Notes: a model not told the origin generated them from the sequence alone. DNA of 64,000 nt from Sabellastarte sp. h YS-2021 (GCA_964017235.1 OZ024928.1:150498881-150562880), one strand, 5' to 3'; positions 18,706-30,599 are shown, counted from the stretch's first letter. Made by a program: numbers and translations.

Positions 18706-20233
18706 ATGGCTGAAGGGCAAATTAAGTCCACAGGACAGAAGATTGCGGGAGGTTGTCGCCATATCACTTCAGAATGGGATTCTCATCATTACTGCTGATC
18801 TCATAAGGACAAAAAGAAAGGTGATGTTGTGTGTGTCACCTCAAAAGAAGAAAAGAAAAAATTGAAGGCTAAGAAGGCATATCAGCTTAAAAAGGCTAAA
18901 GACATTTCCAAAGATCTAGAAGACTCATTATTGGGTTCTGATTATCCCCCTTCACCCACTCAAGCTTCATTTGCTACAACCTCAACTTTTACAGGGAAGT
19001 CAGCTAATTGATATCACTTGCATCTTATTCTTGAGAAACTGGAAAGTATGCAAGGTTGCTTGGCAGCACTTGAGATGGGAAGTACCTTTGTCTCTTCTCA
19101 TGAGGTGAATATGGCAGAGGCAATCCCTGTAACTAACTACCAAAGAAGAAGAAACTACCAGACACAGAACTTCTCACAATACTTTTGCTGTCACGGAAGA
19201 TGAGGACTCCAGGGTTGATTATGGAGAGACTAGAGCGGGGAAGAGAGTGCATTGTTTGTCCCCTCCTAAATCTGAAAAACAGTCCACTGGAAGGGATGAG
19301 GATGTAGAAGATGACTCTTCATATAGGCAAGTTCATTGTTTGTTTAAGGAGTCTTCTTGACCTCCCAATGCCAGAGGAGTTTGCTGAGAGACCTTCTTAG
19401 ATATTTGGCTCTAAAGATGGGAGAAAGAAAGCTCCAGTCCTTGCTATGGTGCTTCCTCCAGTGAAAGAGATCAACAACAAGTGGCCAGAGTTAGAGAAGA
19501 AAGTTTCTGGTAACCCTTCAGACAATGGTCAGAGACTTCTGTTGGCTCCTTATAACACAGATACCTTCTTGCCATATACAAGACCCCTGATGAAGTTCTA
19601 TTCCACACCCTCAGCAGAGTTTTCAACTTCAGCTCTTAAATGTCAGGACTCCTTTAGGAGTATCTGTTCCAAGTCTTTCACATATCCTCCTTCTATTTCC
19701 TTGCCTACCAGGCAGTTCACAATGAAATCGGTCAAGAGGGAACATGTGCAAATGTTGGGGTTTGTCAGCATATTTATTAGGACCATAGAGAAGAATCTCA
19801 TGCAGGCTTGTCTGTGGATGAGGCATTTACTGAAGACTTGGAAGAATTGTTTAGTTATGTTCATATTCAATTGGATACGATTTCCTCAACAGAAAGAGTC
19901 TTAGAAACAATCATAGAGCCTTTAATGACAATGGCATGTAACTTGGAATTAGCTCGTAGAGACTCTATTCTCAAATTTTCTGCACCACATCTATATGAGC
20001 ATGACAGAAACCGCCTCCATAGGTCAGGGTTTAAGCCAGCCGACTTGTTTTTACCATCTCTATTGAACGGTATGGAGAACACATGGGAGAGATCTCCAAA
20101 GAGACAGAAATTGGATAGCAGATCTGGTTATTCTTCTAGAAGAGGTTCTTCTTTTGGGCAAAGTTCCACACAGAGTTCCAATAGGAGTTCCTTTTGTAGC
20201 CAAACTGAGTATAAAAGCCAACAAAAGACATAA
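18706..20233 (+). pseudogene. DIRS-2 gag-like ORF
   Basis: From ATG 18706 the frame has a Cys/His region (CRHITSEWDSHHYC, then a TGA, then SHKDKKKGDVVCV), comparable to the C/H cluster at the start of DIRS-3 gag. A lysine-rich helix follows (about 18845-18915). Later parts are in shifted frames: 19446-19904, and 19808-20233, where VDEAFTEDLEELFSYVHIQ and RSPKRQKLDSRSGYSSRRG are seen. The basic, serine/arginine-rich end is typical of DIRS gag proteins. At least one stop and two shifts are present. Confidence 0.6.
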
Positions 20234-20267
20234 CCCACCAGAGGGGGTCATGGTGGCAGAAGGAAGT

Positions 20268-20596
20268 GACTATTATTATTATTATGTATTTATACTCAGC
20301 GCAATATCTCCATATACTACAGGACTCAAAGTGCTATTTACCAATCCGACTGTACAGGCACATCCCCAACTCACAAGTAACTGACATTCCCCTAACTGGA
20401 AGATAGAGGCTCAAGGATGACTATTTATCAACATCCTTGAGGTTCTTTAACCTGCCACTGGGGATAGGACCCAATGACAGAGGACCGCCATTTTAAGTGG
20501 TCATCCAAGCCACTATGTATCTGCCTGTACCTGGGATTGAACCCACGTCCTCTGAGTTCCTAGACAAGTGTGTTACCCGCTAGGCCACAGTGGGAG
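20268..20596 (-). mobile_element. tRNA-derived SINE inside DIRS-2
   Basis: Read on the minus strand the head is GTGGCCTAGCGGGTAACAC (box A, about 20572-20590), then GTGGGTTCAATCCCAGG (box B, about 20529-20545). The tail is (ATA)n, the TTATTATTATT run at about 20272-20285 on the plus strand. The body is unrelated to the SINE at 5477. No clean target duplication was identified. It separates the DIRS-2 gag from its reverse transcriptase. Confidence 0.75.
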
Positions 20597-20819
20597 ATAC
20601 ATAGTACATAGACTATCAAAAGCCAGAAGTCTCACCTCCTAGAGGCAGTTTGCTGTTTTATCACAACGTATGGGTATAAAACGAATGCCATCTTAGAGTT
20701 TCACTCATTCTGAAGCACGGTTACAGAATTATGCTAAAACATCCAATCGAATTGTCTTGTACTCCGACAATTCAGAGCGGATTTGCAAATTGATAAAAAA
20801 ATCTTTCTGTAAGAATGTG

Positions 20820-21400
20820 TTGATCAAATGCTTCAGAAAAATGCCATCATTCCAGTAAGAATGGGTGCAAGTCTTGGATTTTACACTGTCAGCAGATTAT
20901 TTATAGTAACATAGCCAGGCAACAAACGGACACCAGTAATATCTTTAGGTGTCTTAAACATGCATCTATCGGTCGCATCTTTCAAAATGGAGATGACATA
21001 GGTCATCAGAAACTCAATTTGCATAGGGTAATGGGTAGTCTCTATAGATCTATAGATACTTTAACCATCCCCATACATCAAAGGTCACAAAATCTTCTGT
21101 GATTTCATGTAGGAGGTTGTTTTTTTCAATTCAGAGCCCTACCTTTTGGTATAGCAATGGCTCCACTCGAATTCACCCATGTAGAGAGAGAGTTAAAAGA
21201 TGAATGCGTCAAAACAGAGGCATTCCCATACACCAGCTTCTAGTTATTCTGGGCTCTATCACAGCAAATTTGCTTGGAGCAGTCGAGGCAGCTAGTGGCG
21301 TTTGTTCAGGAACTTGGTTGGGTGATAAACTACAAAAAATCAGTGCTAGTACCAACTCAGTGATTCAATTTCCTCGGTTACAAATTTGACCTAAGCAAAG
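20820..21400 (+). pseudogene. DIRS-2 reverse transcriptase, badly decayed
   Basis: Fragments in several frames match the DIRS reverse transcriptase: KMPSFQ and GASLGFYTVSRLFIV near the start, WVVSIDL (motif A, about 21035), FQFRALPFGIAMAP (about 21126-21168) and ELGWVINYKKSVLVPTQ (about 21310-21360). The Y-x-D-D box is not intact. DIRS-3 carries the same domain in good order. Confidence 0.7.
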
Positions 21401-21405
21401 GCGAA

Positions 21406-22640
21406 GTGTCCCCAACAGAAAAAAGGTGCGGTATTCTGACAAATACAATCGAGGGTTTACTAACAAGTTTGACAACCACTCCAAGAATTCTAATATCTTT
21501 CATAGGGATTCTAGCCTCTCTAGAAAAGACAGTTCCAATGGACAGATTACACATGAGGCCATTTCAGTGGTATCTGAAAACCTATTGGAAATATCCCCAA
21601 TCATTGGACATTCAAATTCCATGTTCACAGATTTTGAAAAAGCATCTGATCTGGTGGAAAGACCCCAAAAATGTGTTGATAGGTTGTCCTCTCCATGCAG
21701 AGGAACACATTATCTCCTGTTATTTACTGATGCCTCTGTCAAGGGTTGTGGAGCACATTTGGGAGACCTGACAGTCTGTGGCATGCGGTCGGTCGCAGAG
21801 ACAAGTCTTTTTACAAATATTTTGGAACTGAAGGCTGTATTTGTTTATTTGGGGTTTTACGTCGCTTTCAACACTGTACAGGTCATATCACGACGGGTAC
21901 TGAAGGCTGTATGTCTTGCATTAAAGGCTTTACAATCTGACCTTCAAAACAAGAGGGTTCTATTTGCTTCAAACAATGCCACAGTAGTGTCTTATCTCAA
22001 CAAACAAGGGGGGGGCCCACTCCTTAGAAATGTGTCTGGTGGTCTAATGGCTTTTTACAATCCCAGAGCAATTTTGCTGAGGGCTTGCCACATTGAGGGC
22101 TGCCTAAGTTTGATAGCAGATATACTTTTTGGCAGGGAAAAAATTATTCACACAGAGTGGTTACTTCATCCCAAAGTTTTTCTCGTGGTTTACAAAGTTT
22201 GGCGCAAACCAATGGCAGAAATGTTTGCAACAAAACTGAACAAAAAAACTACCTCTAAACATTTCACCAGTCCCAGGCTCCAATGCAATGGCAGTAGATG
22301 CATTCAATATCTCGTTGCAAGCACTAGACGGTTATGCCTACTGTCCAGTAGCTTTCATTCCAAAACTGACACTAAAATGAGAATCTATGCCTGTCATATG
22401 ATAGTAGTAGCCCCAGGGTGGCCAGGGATGAATTGGTTTTGGGATTTGATAGACCTATCCACAAAACCACCATTGCTTCCTTATTGGGAAACCCCCCTCA
22501 GACAGCCATTCAGTCAGAGGTTTCAACAAAACCTACCATATCTCAATCTACATGTTTGGCATGTGGACTCCAGACCAAATTATCTAAAAAATTCTCAGTC
22601 AGTGGCAGATAGAACTAGACCTAGCGCATCGGAGAACCGA
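21406..22640 (+). pseudogene. DIRS-2 RNase H and connection domain
   Basis: The frame of 21406-21771 has GILASLEKTVPMDRLHMRPF, and the next frame (21426-22661) has LLLFTDASVKGCGAHLGD (about 21713-21770) with the first catalytic D, LELKAVFVYL with the E, and SNNATVVSYLNKQGG, where N replaces the usual D of the TDNTT box. AVDAFNI-like and VVAPGWPGMNWFWDL segments follow. The long open stretch (411 codons) is better preserved than the rest of DIRS-2. It is cut at 22645 by element E. Confidence 0.72.
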
Positions 22641-22644
22641 TGCA

Positions 22645-23552
22645 AATTGTATCCACCGTAAAGACAATGCACCAAAACCTGTCGGACCAATAATAAGCCA
22701 GTTATAAGCACTTTTAAGTTTGGCTGTCCACATTTGACCTTCAAGGAGGGGCCCAAGGTCAAATCCGACCACATCAGAAGATTCCCAGAACACGATTTCC
22801 TATATGTTGGTTTACTATCCCAAACATCTAGGACCAATAATAAGCGAGTTATAAGCACTTTTTAGTTTGGCTGTCCTTGTTTGACCTTGAAGGAGGGGCC
22901 CAAGGTCAAATCCAACCACGCCAGAAGATTCCCAGCCCATGATTTCCTATATGTTGGTTTACCATCCCAAACCTCTAGGATCGATAATAAGCGAGTTATA
23001 AGCACTTTTAAGTTCTGCTATCCTCGTTTGACCTTGAAGGAGGGGTCCAAGGTCAAATTTGACCACATCAGAAGATTCGCAGCACATGATTTCCTATAGG
23101 TTGGCTTCACATTGCAAACCTCTAGGACCAATAATAAGGGAGATATAGGCACTTTTAAAGTCCGCTATGTGGGTTACTTCGGCACTCCGTGGATGACCTT
23201 GAATTAGGAGCTTCAAGGTCAAATGTGTGCAAGGTTGTAGAGGACATGTATATGTGTCATACATATCACCTATGAAGAGATGCAACCTTCTACCTATGAG
23301 GAACAGCCAGTAGAAAAATGTAGATTATTTTCAAAGAAATGCCCGTGGCGGCCATCTTGTTTTTCAGAATGAGGCTATTTTCCTTCCCAGAGAAGCTTAC
23401 CCCCCAATGAAGATATCCTGCAAATTTGGTGAACCTAGCTGCTGTTGTTTTCCTCTTAGAGCGTTAACGCCGAAAATCTCTCTACGTGCGGCGGCGGCGG
23501 CGTAGCGGACGCTAAAACAAAGTATCCACCGGTGTTTCCGGTGGATACAATT
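22645..23552. mobile_element. element E: inverted repeats, 148-bp tandem core, CGG run
   Basis: The ends AATTGTATCCACCG (22645-22658) and CGGTGGATACAATT (23539-23552) are perfect inverted repeats. The right end also folds on itself, GTATCCACCGG-TGTTT-CCGGTGGATAC (about 23522-23548). The interior has four monomers of about 148 bp (from about 22683), then a CGG run (23488-23504). DIRS-2 coding sequence flanks both sides. No protein is encoded. Element F (ending 30432) has the same plan of CGG run plus terminal hairpin. Confidence 0.8.
22683..23270 (+). repeat. 148-bp tandem repeat, four copies (in E)
   Basis: Copies start near 22683, 22831, 22979 and 23126, each with GGACCAATAATAAGCGAGTT and TTGACCTTGAAGGAGGGGCC followed by CAAGGTCAAAT. 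The first three are close to one another; the fourth is diverged. Confidence 0.9.
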
Positions 23553-23984
23553 AAGGCACCTCAGAGACTTTCATCAAGAAGAGTCTACGAATCTAAGTGG
23601 ACCATTTTTGAATCATAGAGCACGGAGGGTCAAGTCAACTTCTAGCAACCTTCTCTCTGCTCAATAGCAGAGTTTTTTACCTATCTGTTCAATAAGTAAA
23701 ATCTGAAACCTACTACACAGGCAGGATATAGAACAGCTATTGCAGGTCATTTGGGTTCCATGGGGTGAAAATCAGTCAAAGTTTAAACTTAATTGGCTGA
23801 TTGCAACTTTTCACAGGGATAGACCAATGAAGGATCAGAGTATACCATCTTGGGATCTGTCTTTAGTACTTTTGTCATCGACAAAACCACCATTTGAACT
23901 TCTGAAGGCACAGCAATCAGGTGGCTTCCATCTCAACCTCTATAAAGACCATAGCTGACTTCCTGCTGTATCTGTTCCAAGACA

Positions 23985-24745
23985 GGATACAACAGTCAAG
24001 TACCATTGATGGCTATAGGCCAGCCATTGCAGACAGACTGGGAAACTCCACCATTAATGATGCTGCACCAGTTGATAAAGGTTCCCTTTGAACCCTTTAA
24101 GGAGGCCTCTTTGAAGCATTTGACCTTCAAGACTGTTTTCTCTTAGCTTTGGGTTCAGGCAAATGCAGGAGTGAGATCCATGCTTGGCTAAGTAAGAACA
24201 TCAGATACCAGTCAGACTGATCCAAGGTGTCTCTTTACCCCTCACCCAGCTTTCTTTCCAAGAACCGTCTGGCCTAAGTGGGTCCAGACTGTGGCCCCGG
24301 TGGACATTCCAACCCTGGCCCCAATTCTGGACAAGTCACTCTAGGGTGATAGGTCCCTACGTCTGGTCAGAGCCCTGTGCTACTATCTGGACCGGACCTC
24401 AGACCTCAGGCAGAACAAGGAACTGGTCTTTGTCTCCTTCAAGAAAGGCTTCGAATGAGATATCTCCCCTGCCACTATCTACTCATGGATCAAGCAGACT
24501 GTGATCCTATGCTATGAGCTCTCTGATCAGGAGGCCCTCACCTTACATCAGGCTAAAGCCAATGATGTGAGGGCTTTTGCTGCTTCTAAGGCCTTCCAGT
24601 TGGTAATTTCTTGAGAACTAATTCTGTCAGCCTTGCATTGGAAGTCACACAACACCCGCACACAATTCTATTTGAAGAATGTCGCTTGGGCTGATTCAGA
24701 GCTTTTCCTTTTGGGCTCAGTAGTGGCTGCTCAGCAGATCCACCG
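23985..24745 (+). pseudogene. DIRS-2 tyrosine recombinase, decayed
   Basis: STIDGYRPAIADRLGN (about 24002), GSGKCRSEIHAWLS (about 24152-24192) with the first catalytic R, then a region parallel to 1479-1805 of DIRS-1, then KANDVRAFAASKAF (about 24560-24600). Here the H of H-x-x-R is N, and QFYLKN (about 24665) supplies the tyrosine. The part is in several frames with many stops. It follows element E and about 430 bp of linker. Confidence 0.7.
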
Positions 24746-24879
24746 ATAGCCCTTATGATATATATATAAAAAAACCTGATGTGCTTCCTTCGGGAGATTT
24801 ATTTTTCCTGGGACTGAACTCATACTTTCTCTTCCCTTACCTCAGAGCAGGTCTGTAAAAAGGGGGGGCAATGTCAATA

Positions 24880-25250
24880 CTCTGCTGGCGACTGGGTCAC
24901 CGCTAACCAACCATTATGACCCACTGGAATCCTGGTTGGGATCTTTTTTTACCTTATTTTGTGCGAAGTGGCTAACCAATGGGGACCCGGTCAGTAAAAG
25001 GCGTTGCTAACATACAGGTCCCATTTTATTTTATGTATAGATCTCTATGTAGTGCATGTTTATTGGTTCCTTATCTGATTGGTTAATTAGTTTGCTACTA
25101 GCTGGTACTTATTGATGAAATTTTCATTTTGGCTAGCCATATTTTGTTTTGTTTTATATGCAGATCTGTATATAAGCATGCTTCAACTTGAACTATAATA
25201 TTTCATTGGTTTCTTGTCTGATTGCTTAATTAGTTGGTGCTAATTCATGA
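24880..25250. other. sequence between DIRS-2 and element A2
   Basis: Non-coding. Two diverged copies of an about 130-bp unit, each with AGATCT, TTCATTGG or TTATTGG, and CTGATTG(G/C)TTAATTAGTT, lie side by side (about 25035-25250). They may be the remaining end of DIRS-2 or older flanking DNA. Confidence 0.4.
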
Positions 25251-26092
25251 AATTAAGCGTCCCTTGCGGAACGCTTGTTTGTATTTAGGGAAGAGGGGAG
25301 AGAGAGTGGGTCCGCCAGCTCCCACATATTCTGTTGCTTATAGCTCGGCAACCACTGGCGGATTCTCTTCAAATTTAGCACATGTATGCAGTAGCCCTGG
25401 GAAAAATTTCTGAATATGGTGTCATGACATTTCAACCAATCAGAGAAGTCCATGACCAAAAACATGTTTTTCAAAAGGGTGTGCTTGTTTGCATGATAAC
25501 TTAAAAAGCGCTTCACCTATTCATATTAAATTTTGCAAGTAGATTTGTTATATGGTTCTCTGAAAATCATTAACTTTTGGAAGGGATCCAACATAAAATG
25601 GCCGACTTATTAATGATTAACTAAATGGCACAAATTTTCTTAAACACAAAAACGGTGCGAGCTAGAACGATTTCGACAAAATTTTTGACCCGCAGGATGT
25701 ATGCAGTGTCTACTGGCAAGTTTTTGCCAAATTCATTTTCCTGCCACTTTTGGCGGCCATCTTGAATTTCTGTGTAAAATGCAAAAACACATTTACCTCA
25801 GAAACGGTGTGAGCTAGAGCGATTATGATGAAATTTTTGAGCAGAAGGGTATATGCAGTCTACTTGCAAATTTTCGCCAAAATCGTTTTCCCGCCACTTT
25901 TGGCGGCCATCTTGAATTTCTGCGTAAAACAAAAAAATGTGTTTATCTCGGAAATAGAGCAAGCTAGAGCAATTTCGACAAAATTTTTGATCCACAGGGT
26001 ATCTGCAGTCTACTGGTGACTTTTCCCAAAAATCGTTTTCCCGCCAATTTTGGTAGCCATCTTGAATTTCTGTGTAAAACACACAAAAAAAA
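25251..26092 (+). mobile_element. element A2: hairpin end and three core monomers
   Basis: It starts AATTAAGCGTCCC-TTGC-GGAACGCTT (hairpin 25255-25276) and is similar to A1 for the next 350 bp (CAGTAGCCCTGGGAAAAATT, ACATTTCAACCAATCAGAGA). Then come three 150-bp monomers of the GGCGGCCAT family (marks at 25741, 25891 and 26041). The right end is missing; the LINE begins about 26094. Either the LINE inserted here or A2 was truncated. Confidence 0.75.
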
Positions 26093-26093
26093 A

Positions 26094-27543
26094 TGATCGC
26101 ATTGACAGAAATCTATTGTTTTTTAATCTGTTAAAAAATAATATTCGTGGCAAAATGTATCATACAATAAAATTATTATATAGTGAAACATTTAATACTA
26201 TTCGAATTAACAACAATTACACAGACTGGTTTCTGTCAAAGTCCGGTGTAAGACAAGGTGATACTCTGTCGCCAACACTGTTTAACATCTTCATAAATAG
26301 TCTTGCTGTAGAGCTGAATGATTTGAAATTAGGGTTAAATTGTGGTAACACACACATATGTATATTACTTTATGCAGATGACATGGTTCTTTTATCCGAC
26401 TCGGAATCAAAACTACAAAGCATGCTTAATCATGTAGCCCAATGGTGTAATAAATGGAGGATCACTGTAAATGATTTAAAAAGTGGTATTGTACATTTTA
26501 GGAATATAAGTAGCAAGAAATCAAAAATTGTTTTCACTCTTGGAGGGAGCATAATTGAAACTGTATCCCAGTATAAATATCTAGGGGTGATCTTGGATGA
26601 ACATTTGACCTTCAAGGAATGTGCTAGGACTTTAGCTGATGCAGGGGGTAGAGCTTTGAGCAAAATTATTGGCAAATTTAAGAATTTCAAAGACTTCAAC
26701 TACAGAACATACACAAAGCTGTATAATGCATGTGTTTGGCCTATTATGGATTACTGTTCTAGCATCTGGGGATTTCAAAATTTTAACTATGCAGAAAAGG
26801 TTCAAAACAGAGCTATACGGTACTTCCTTGGCCTCCATAGAAATGCCCCTGCACTGGCATTCCAGGGTGACATGGGTTGGATGATTCCAAAATATAAATA
26901 CTATATTTCAGCCATCCGTCTTTGGAACAAAATTTGTAATATGGATGCAGGGCATTTAACGAGAAAGGTCTTTGAATGGAGTTACTGGGACCTTTATGCC
27001 TGTTCTTGGGAATCAAACATATATGACATATTTGAGTCAGTCAACAAGCTAGAGAACTTTGAAATGGCTGAAGAGTTAGACATTAATGACCTTGAAATCA
27101 AACTTGCGGATATAATGCACGATGAATGGTCCAACAAATTGCCATCAAAACCAAAACTAAGAACGTATTCACTTTTTAAAAATGAAATAAAGACTGAAGA
27201 GTATATTCTTTCAAACATCCCCAAATATAAGCGTTCACTTCTTTGCCAACTTCGGATTGGTATATTGCCCCTAGAAATTGAGACAGGAAGATACACTAGG
27301 AAAAAAGTAGAAGACAGAATTTGTAAGCTTTGTAAGTTAGACATTGAAGATGAAATACATTTTGTGTGTGTTTGTCCCAAACTTCAAGCTATCCGCTGTA
27401 AGTATTATAACAAAATTTGTTCTCGTCAGAATGATAGTATATTAACTCAGTTTTATGAAATAATAACTTGTAAAAGGGTAAAACTATTAATGAGCTTTCT
27501 AGCTGACCTATGGAATCTCAGGAACAATATTTTATGTAACTAG
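26094..27543 (+). pseudogene. LINE reverse transcriptase, open but 5'-truncated
   Basis: A single open frame runs to the TAG at 27541-27543; upstream codons to 26050 belong to A2. It has RIDRNLLFFNLL (RT motif A is just lost), SGVRQGDTLSPTLFNIFIN (motif B), ILLYADDMVLLSDS (catalytic D pair, about 26364-26405), KSGIVHF and YKYLGVILDEHLTF. Later comes a CCHC knuckle, CKLCKLDIEDEIHFVC, about 70 codons from the end. About 480 intact codons suggest a fairly recent insertion. Without the endonuclease and the N-terminal RT it cannot move by itself. Confidence 0.88.
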
Positions 27544-27727
27544 TTTACACTTGTTTGTTGTTAAGTATCTACAAAATCACAGAAATAATATCTTATGTAA
27601 CTATTTTCCACCTATCTGTTGTTAAAATAGTTTGTAGAGACTAATAAGCCCATTAGGGCTGGGTATTCTTTTGTAGTTCATTATTAAGTTGTCAAAATGT
27701 ATTATACTATGTCTCTATAATAAATGA

Positions 27728-27728
<1 letters not shown>

Positions 27729-27764
<36 letters not shown>

Positions 27765-27765
27765 A
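27729..27765 (+). repeat. (AAAT)n tail of the LINE
   Basis: About nine AAAT units. The minus-strand LINE does not end this way, but the SINE at 5477-5710 ends AAATAAATAAAT, so that SINE may use this LINE family's machinery. Confidence 0.9.
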
Positions 27766-28150
27766 CCTTTGTTTATTTAGTGTCACTCAATAGCTGGAGG
27801 TCCCAGAGGTGGGTGGGGGATGGGGAGTGAGACTACAAAGAGATGGAGTGCTGCAGCACAAATGGTAAACAAACACTTATAATATAAAAGGGGTAATCAA
27901 ATACAAAAAGCTCAGTTAATCTTATCACTAAAATAAAATCAAATATATAAATAAGGAATGTCCAACAGGAAGATTATATACCTCCAGAATTAAATATAAA
28001 TTATCAAACGACAAGAACAGATTTATAATAATAATTCAGAATTGAGAATTTTAAGTATGTGATTATCAATTGAAATGAGTTTGTAACTGTAGGAGCTGTG
28101 TCAAAATTAAGGCAAGTTAAATAAAACTGGGCTAGTTGAGGGTTAAAAAT
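27766..28150. other. no recognised feature
   Basis: AT-rich sequence after the LINE tail, with one G-rich patch at about 27798-27825. No coding signal. Confidence 0.4.
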
Positions 28151-30432
28151 CCCCTATTTTTACTACATAAGGCTATAACTTCATTAATATTTGGGACTTA
28201 AAGCTCACCATAAAATAACAGTGTCCATTTTGCCTACTTGAATATGTTTAACCAGTTTCATATTAAAAAGTTAAAAACTCAGCAAGCAGAGAGATAACAC
28301 ACAAAAATAAGTTCTTAAAAGCCTAAGATAGCCATAACATTATTAATATTCAAAATTTAAATAGACAGGCACTTCCTTTGAAAAATTCAAAGATTTCAGC
28401 TCTATGAGCCACATAGTTTGACAGTTACAGGGCTTTAAAGTGGCATAATATCCATAAATTGGGTCTCTGTGGGCACTTTACAATTGTTAAAGAGACCTTA
28501 GCAATTAAACTACAGAACTGAAACTTTTTGGGGGACATACACAACAAACAAAAATTATATATAATACAGTTTAAGACTTGTCACACTAAGCATTTCCAAA
28601 TAACAGGGCAAAATACAGAAAAAAATGTCTAAAAAGGTCACTTGGGCAAGTGTCTATGGCCCTCATACACAGGTTAAATGTCTACTAAAACCTTGATTTT
28701 CGGCACATGTGAAAAGGACATAATAATGCATTCCCAGATGGGATTTCAGTTCAATCAATCACATAGTTTAACAGTCACAGGGCTTAAAGGTGGCAAAAAG
28801 TCCAAATATTGGGTCTCTGTGGGCCTTTTAGAGATCTCGATGTGGCCTTCAAATTAAAGCATCAGACTTAAAATCTGCTACATACTAAGACTACACATAG
28901 AATATGTATCTAATAATAAAGTTTGAAACTTCTCAGACTCACCATTTCCAAGTTACAGAGCAAAATATGTGAAAAATGTCTTAAAACGGTCACTCGGGTG
29001 GGTGTTAATGGTCCTCATACACAGTTTAAATGTCTACTTGAAGCCTTGATTTTTGGCACATGTAAAAAGAACATAATAATGTATTCCCAGATGAGATTTC
29101 AGTTCTATCAGTCACATAGTTTAACAGTCATGGGCCTTAAAACTGGCAAAAAGTCCAAATAGTGGGTCTCTATGGGGCCTTTTAGAGACCTCAATGTGGC
29201 CTTCAAATTAAACCTTCAGACTTAAAATTTGTCACATACTAAGATTACACATAGAATATGTATCTAATACAGTTTGAAACTTCTCAGACTTACCATTTCC
29301 AAGTTACAGGGCAAAATATGTGAAAAATGTCTAAAAAGGGTCACTCGGGTGGGCATTTATGGTCCTCAAACACAGGTTAAATGTCTACTTAAAGCCTTGA
29401 TTTTCGGCACATGTAAAAAGGACATAATGCATTCCCAGATGGGATTTCAGCTCCATCAATAACATAGTTTAACAGTCACAGGGCTTAAAGGTGGCAAAAA
29501 GTCCATATATTGGGTCTTTGGGAGCCCGTCAGAGACCTCAATTTGACCTTCAAATTAAAGCTTCAGACTTAAAATCTGTTACATACTAACATTACACATA
29601 GAATATATATCTAATACAGTTTGAAACTTCTCAGACTTACCATTTCCAAGTTACAGAGCAAAATATGTGAAAAATGTCTTAAAAGGGTCACTCGGGTGGG
29701 TGTTTATGGTCCTCATACATGGGTTAAATGTCTATTAAAGGCCTAAATTTTGGAGTACACACAAGAAAAACATATTGATATATTCTCAGATGATATTTCA
29801 CTTAGATGAGAGACATAGTTTGAAAGCTACAGTGCTTGAAGATGGCAAAAAGTCCATAAATTGGGTCTCTGTGGGCAATTTTGAGATCTTAAGTCGGCCT
29901 AACAGGTAAACCTACAGCCTTTAAATTTTTCACAGACAAGGATTACATATAAGAGTTACATCTAGTGCAGTTTGAGACTCATCAGAATTACCACTTCCAA
30001 ATTATAGGGCAAAATAAGTTTAAAATATTAGAGGAAAAAAGTCCTAAGTGGGGTCTTTATGGGCCTCAAAGACAATTTTCTCCTCAACTTAAAGTCTTGA
30101 TTTTCGGCACATGTACTAAGAATATATTAATGTGTTCTCAGGTAAAATTTGAGGCAGATAAGCCTCATAGTTTGTGACCTAGAGGGCTCTAAGTGGCCAA
30201 AAGTGCAATTTCTGACCTTAAGGTGGCCATAAGTTCTTTATTATTGGGAGTTTAAGGTCACCTTAAAATAGGGATCTTCCTTTGGGCATCCTTAACATGT
30301 GTACCAAGTTTGAAAAAAAAATATTAATCCGTTTTTGAGTTATCGCGTCCACAAGGAAATTTCTACGGCGGCGGCGGCGGCGGCGCGACGGACCTGAATC
30401 CAATATATCCCCGACTTTCGTCTGGGGATATA
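28150..30432 (+). mobile_element. element F: 352-bp tandem core, CGG run, 3' hairpin
   Basis: The right end is TATATCCCC-GACTTTCGTCT-GGGGATATA (30404-30432), preceded by a CGG run (30366-30386) and GCGACGGAC. The core has about five monomers of 345-356 bp. The plan matches element E (CGG run 20-40 bp before a terminal hairpin with TATCC). A matching left inverted repeat was not found, so the left limit is approximate or that end is lost. Confidence 0.65.
28340..30260 (+). repeat. about 352-bp tandem repeat, five copies (in F)
   Basis: The mark TTTTCGGCACATGT recurs near 28693, 29049, 29400 and 30100, with a diverged copy near 29745. Each unit also has GGGTCTCTGTGGGCC, CACATAGTTTAACAGTCAC and CATTTCCAAGTTACAG. 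Divergence rises toward the outer copies. Confidence 0.88.
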
Positions 30433-30599
30433 ATAAAAAATAGCACCTTCAAATATTGACAGTGCATGTTTAAGAAATATTCAGTTTTAAAGCTGACAGC
30501 CTGTTGTACACATGACAGACATCAAATTCTTAATTTTTTTAAATAAAATGAATTGTTTGTAATTAAATTTTTAATGTAAGTCTGCTATCAAACATATTG
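30433..30599. other. no recognised feature
   Basis: Short AT-rich stretch between element F and the duplicated segment. Confidence 0.4.

Larger units (their letters stand above)
18706..24880 (+). mobile_element. DIRS-type retrotransposon (DIRS-2), degenerate, nested
   Basis: The order is gag-like, reverse transcriptase, RNase H, tyrosine recombinase, all on the plus strand. It carries two insertions: a SINE (20268-20596, minus) near the end of gag, and an inverted-repeat element E (22645-23552) between RNase H and recombinase. Its 3' end is similar to that of DIRS-1. No inverted terminal repeats were found, so the outer limits are approximate: the left limit is the first gag ATG, and the element must begin earlier. 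Numerous stops and shifts make it inactive. Confidence 0.78.
26094..27765 (+). mobile_element. 5'-truncated LINE with (AAAT)n tail
   Basis: The 3' part of a non-LTR retrotransposon, distinct from the minus-strand LINE. It starts inside the reverse transcriptase, keeps the whole C-terminus, a 185-bp 3' UTR and an (AAAT)n tail (27729-27765). 5' truncation is the usual result of incomplete reverse transcription. The clade is CR1/Jockey/I-like by general appearance; I cannot settle it. Confidence 0.85.

Noticed and set aside
20529-20590. Functional tRNA gene on the minus strand
   Set aside because: Box A and box B are present, but no cloverleaf with proper anticodon arm and acceptor stem can be drawn. 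The tail and position in DIRS-2 mark a SINE.
23480-23510. CpG island promoter
   Set aside because: The GC-rich stretch is a short CGG run that belongs to the end of element E; element F has the same run.
25798-26082. Open frame through two 150-bp monomers of A2
   Set aside because: A 150-bp period is a multiple of three, so an open monomer stays open. No conservation at the protein level against B2 copies.
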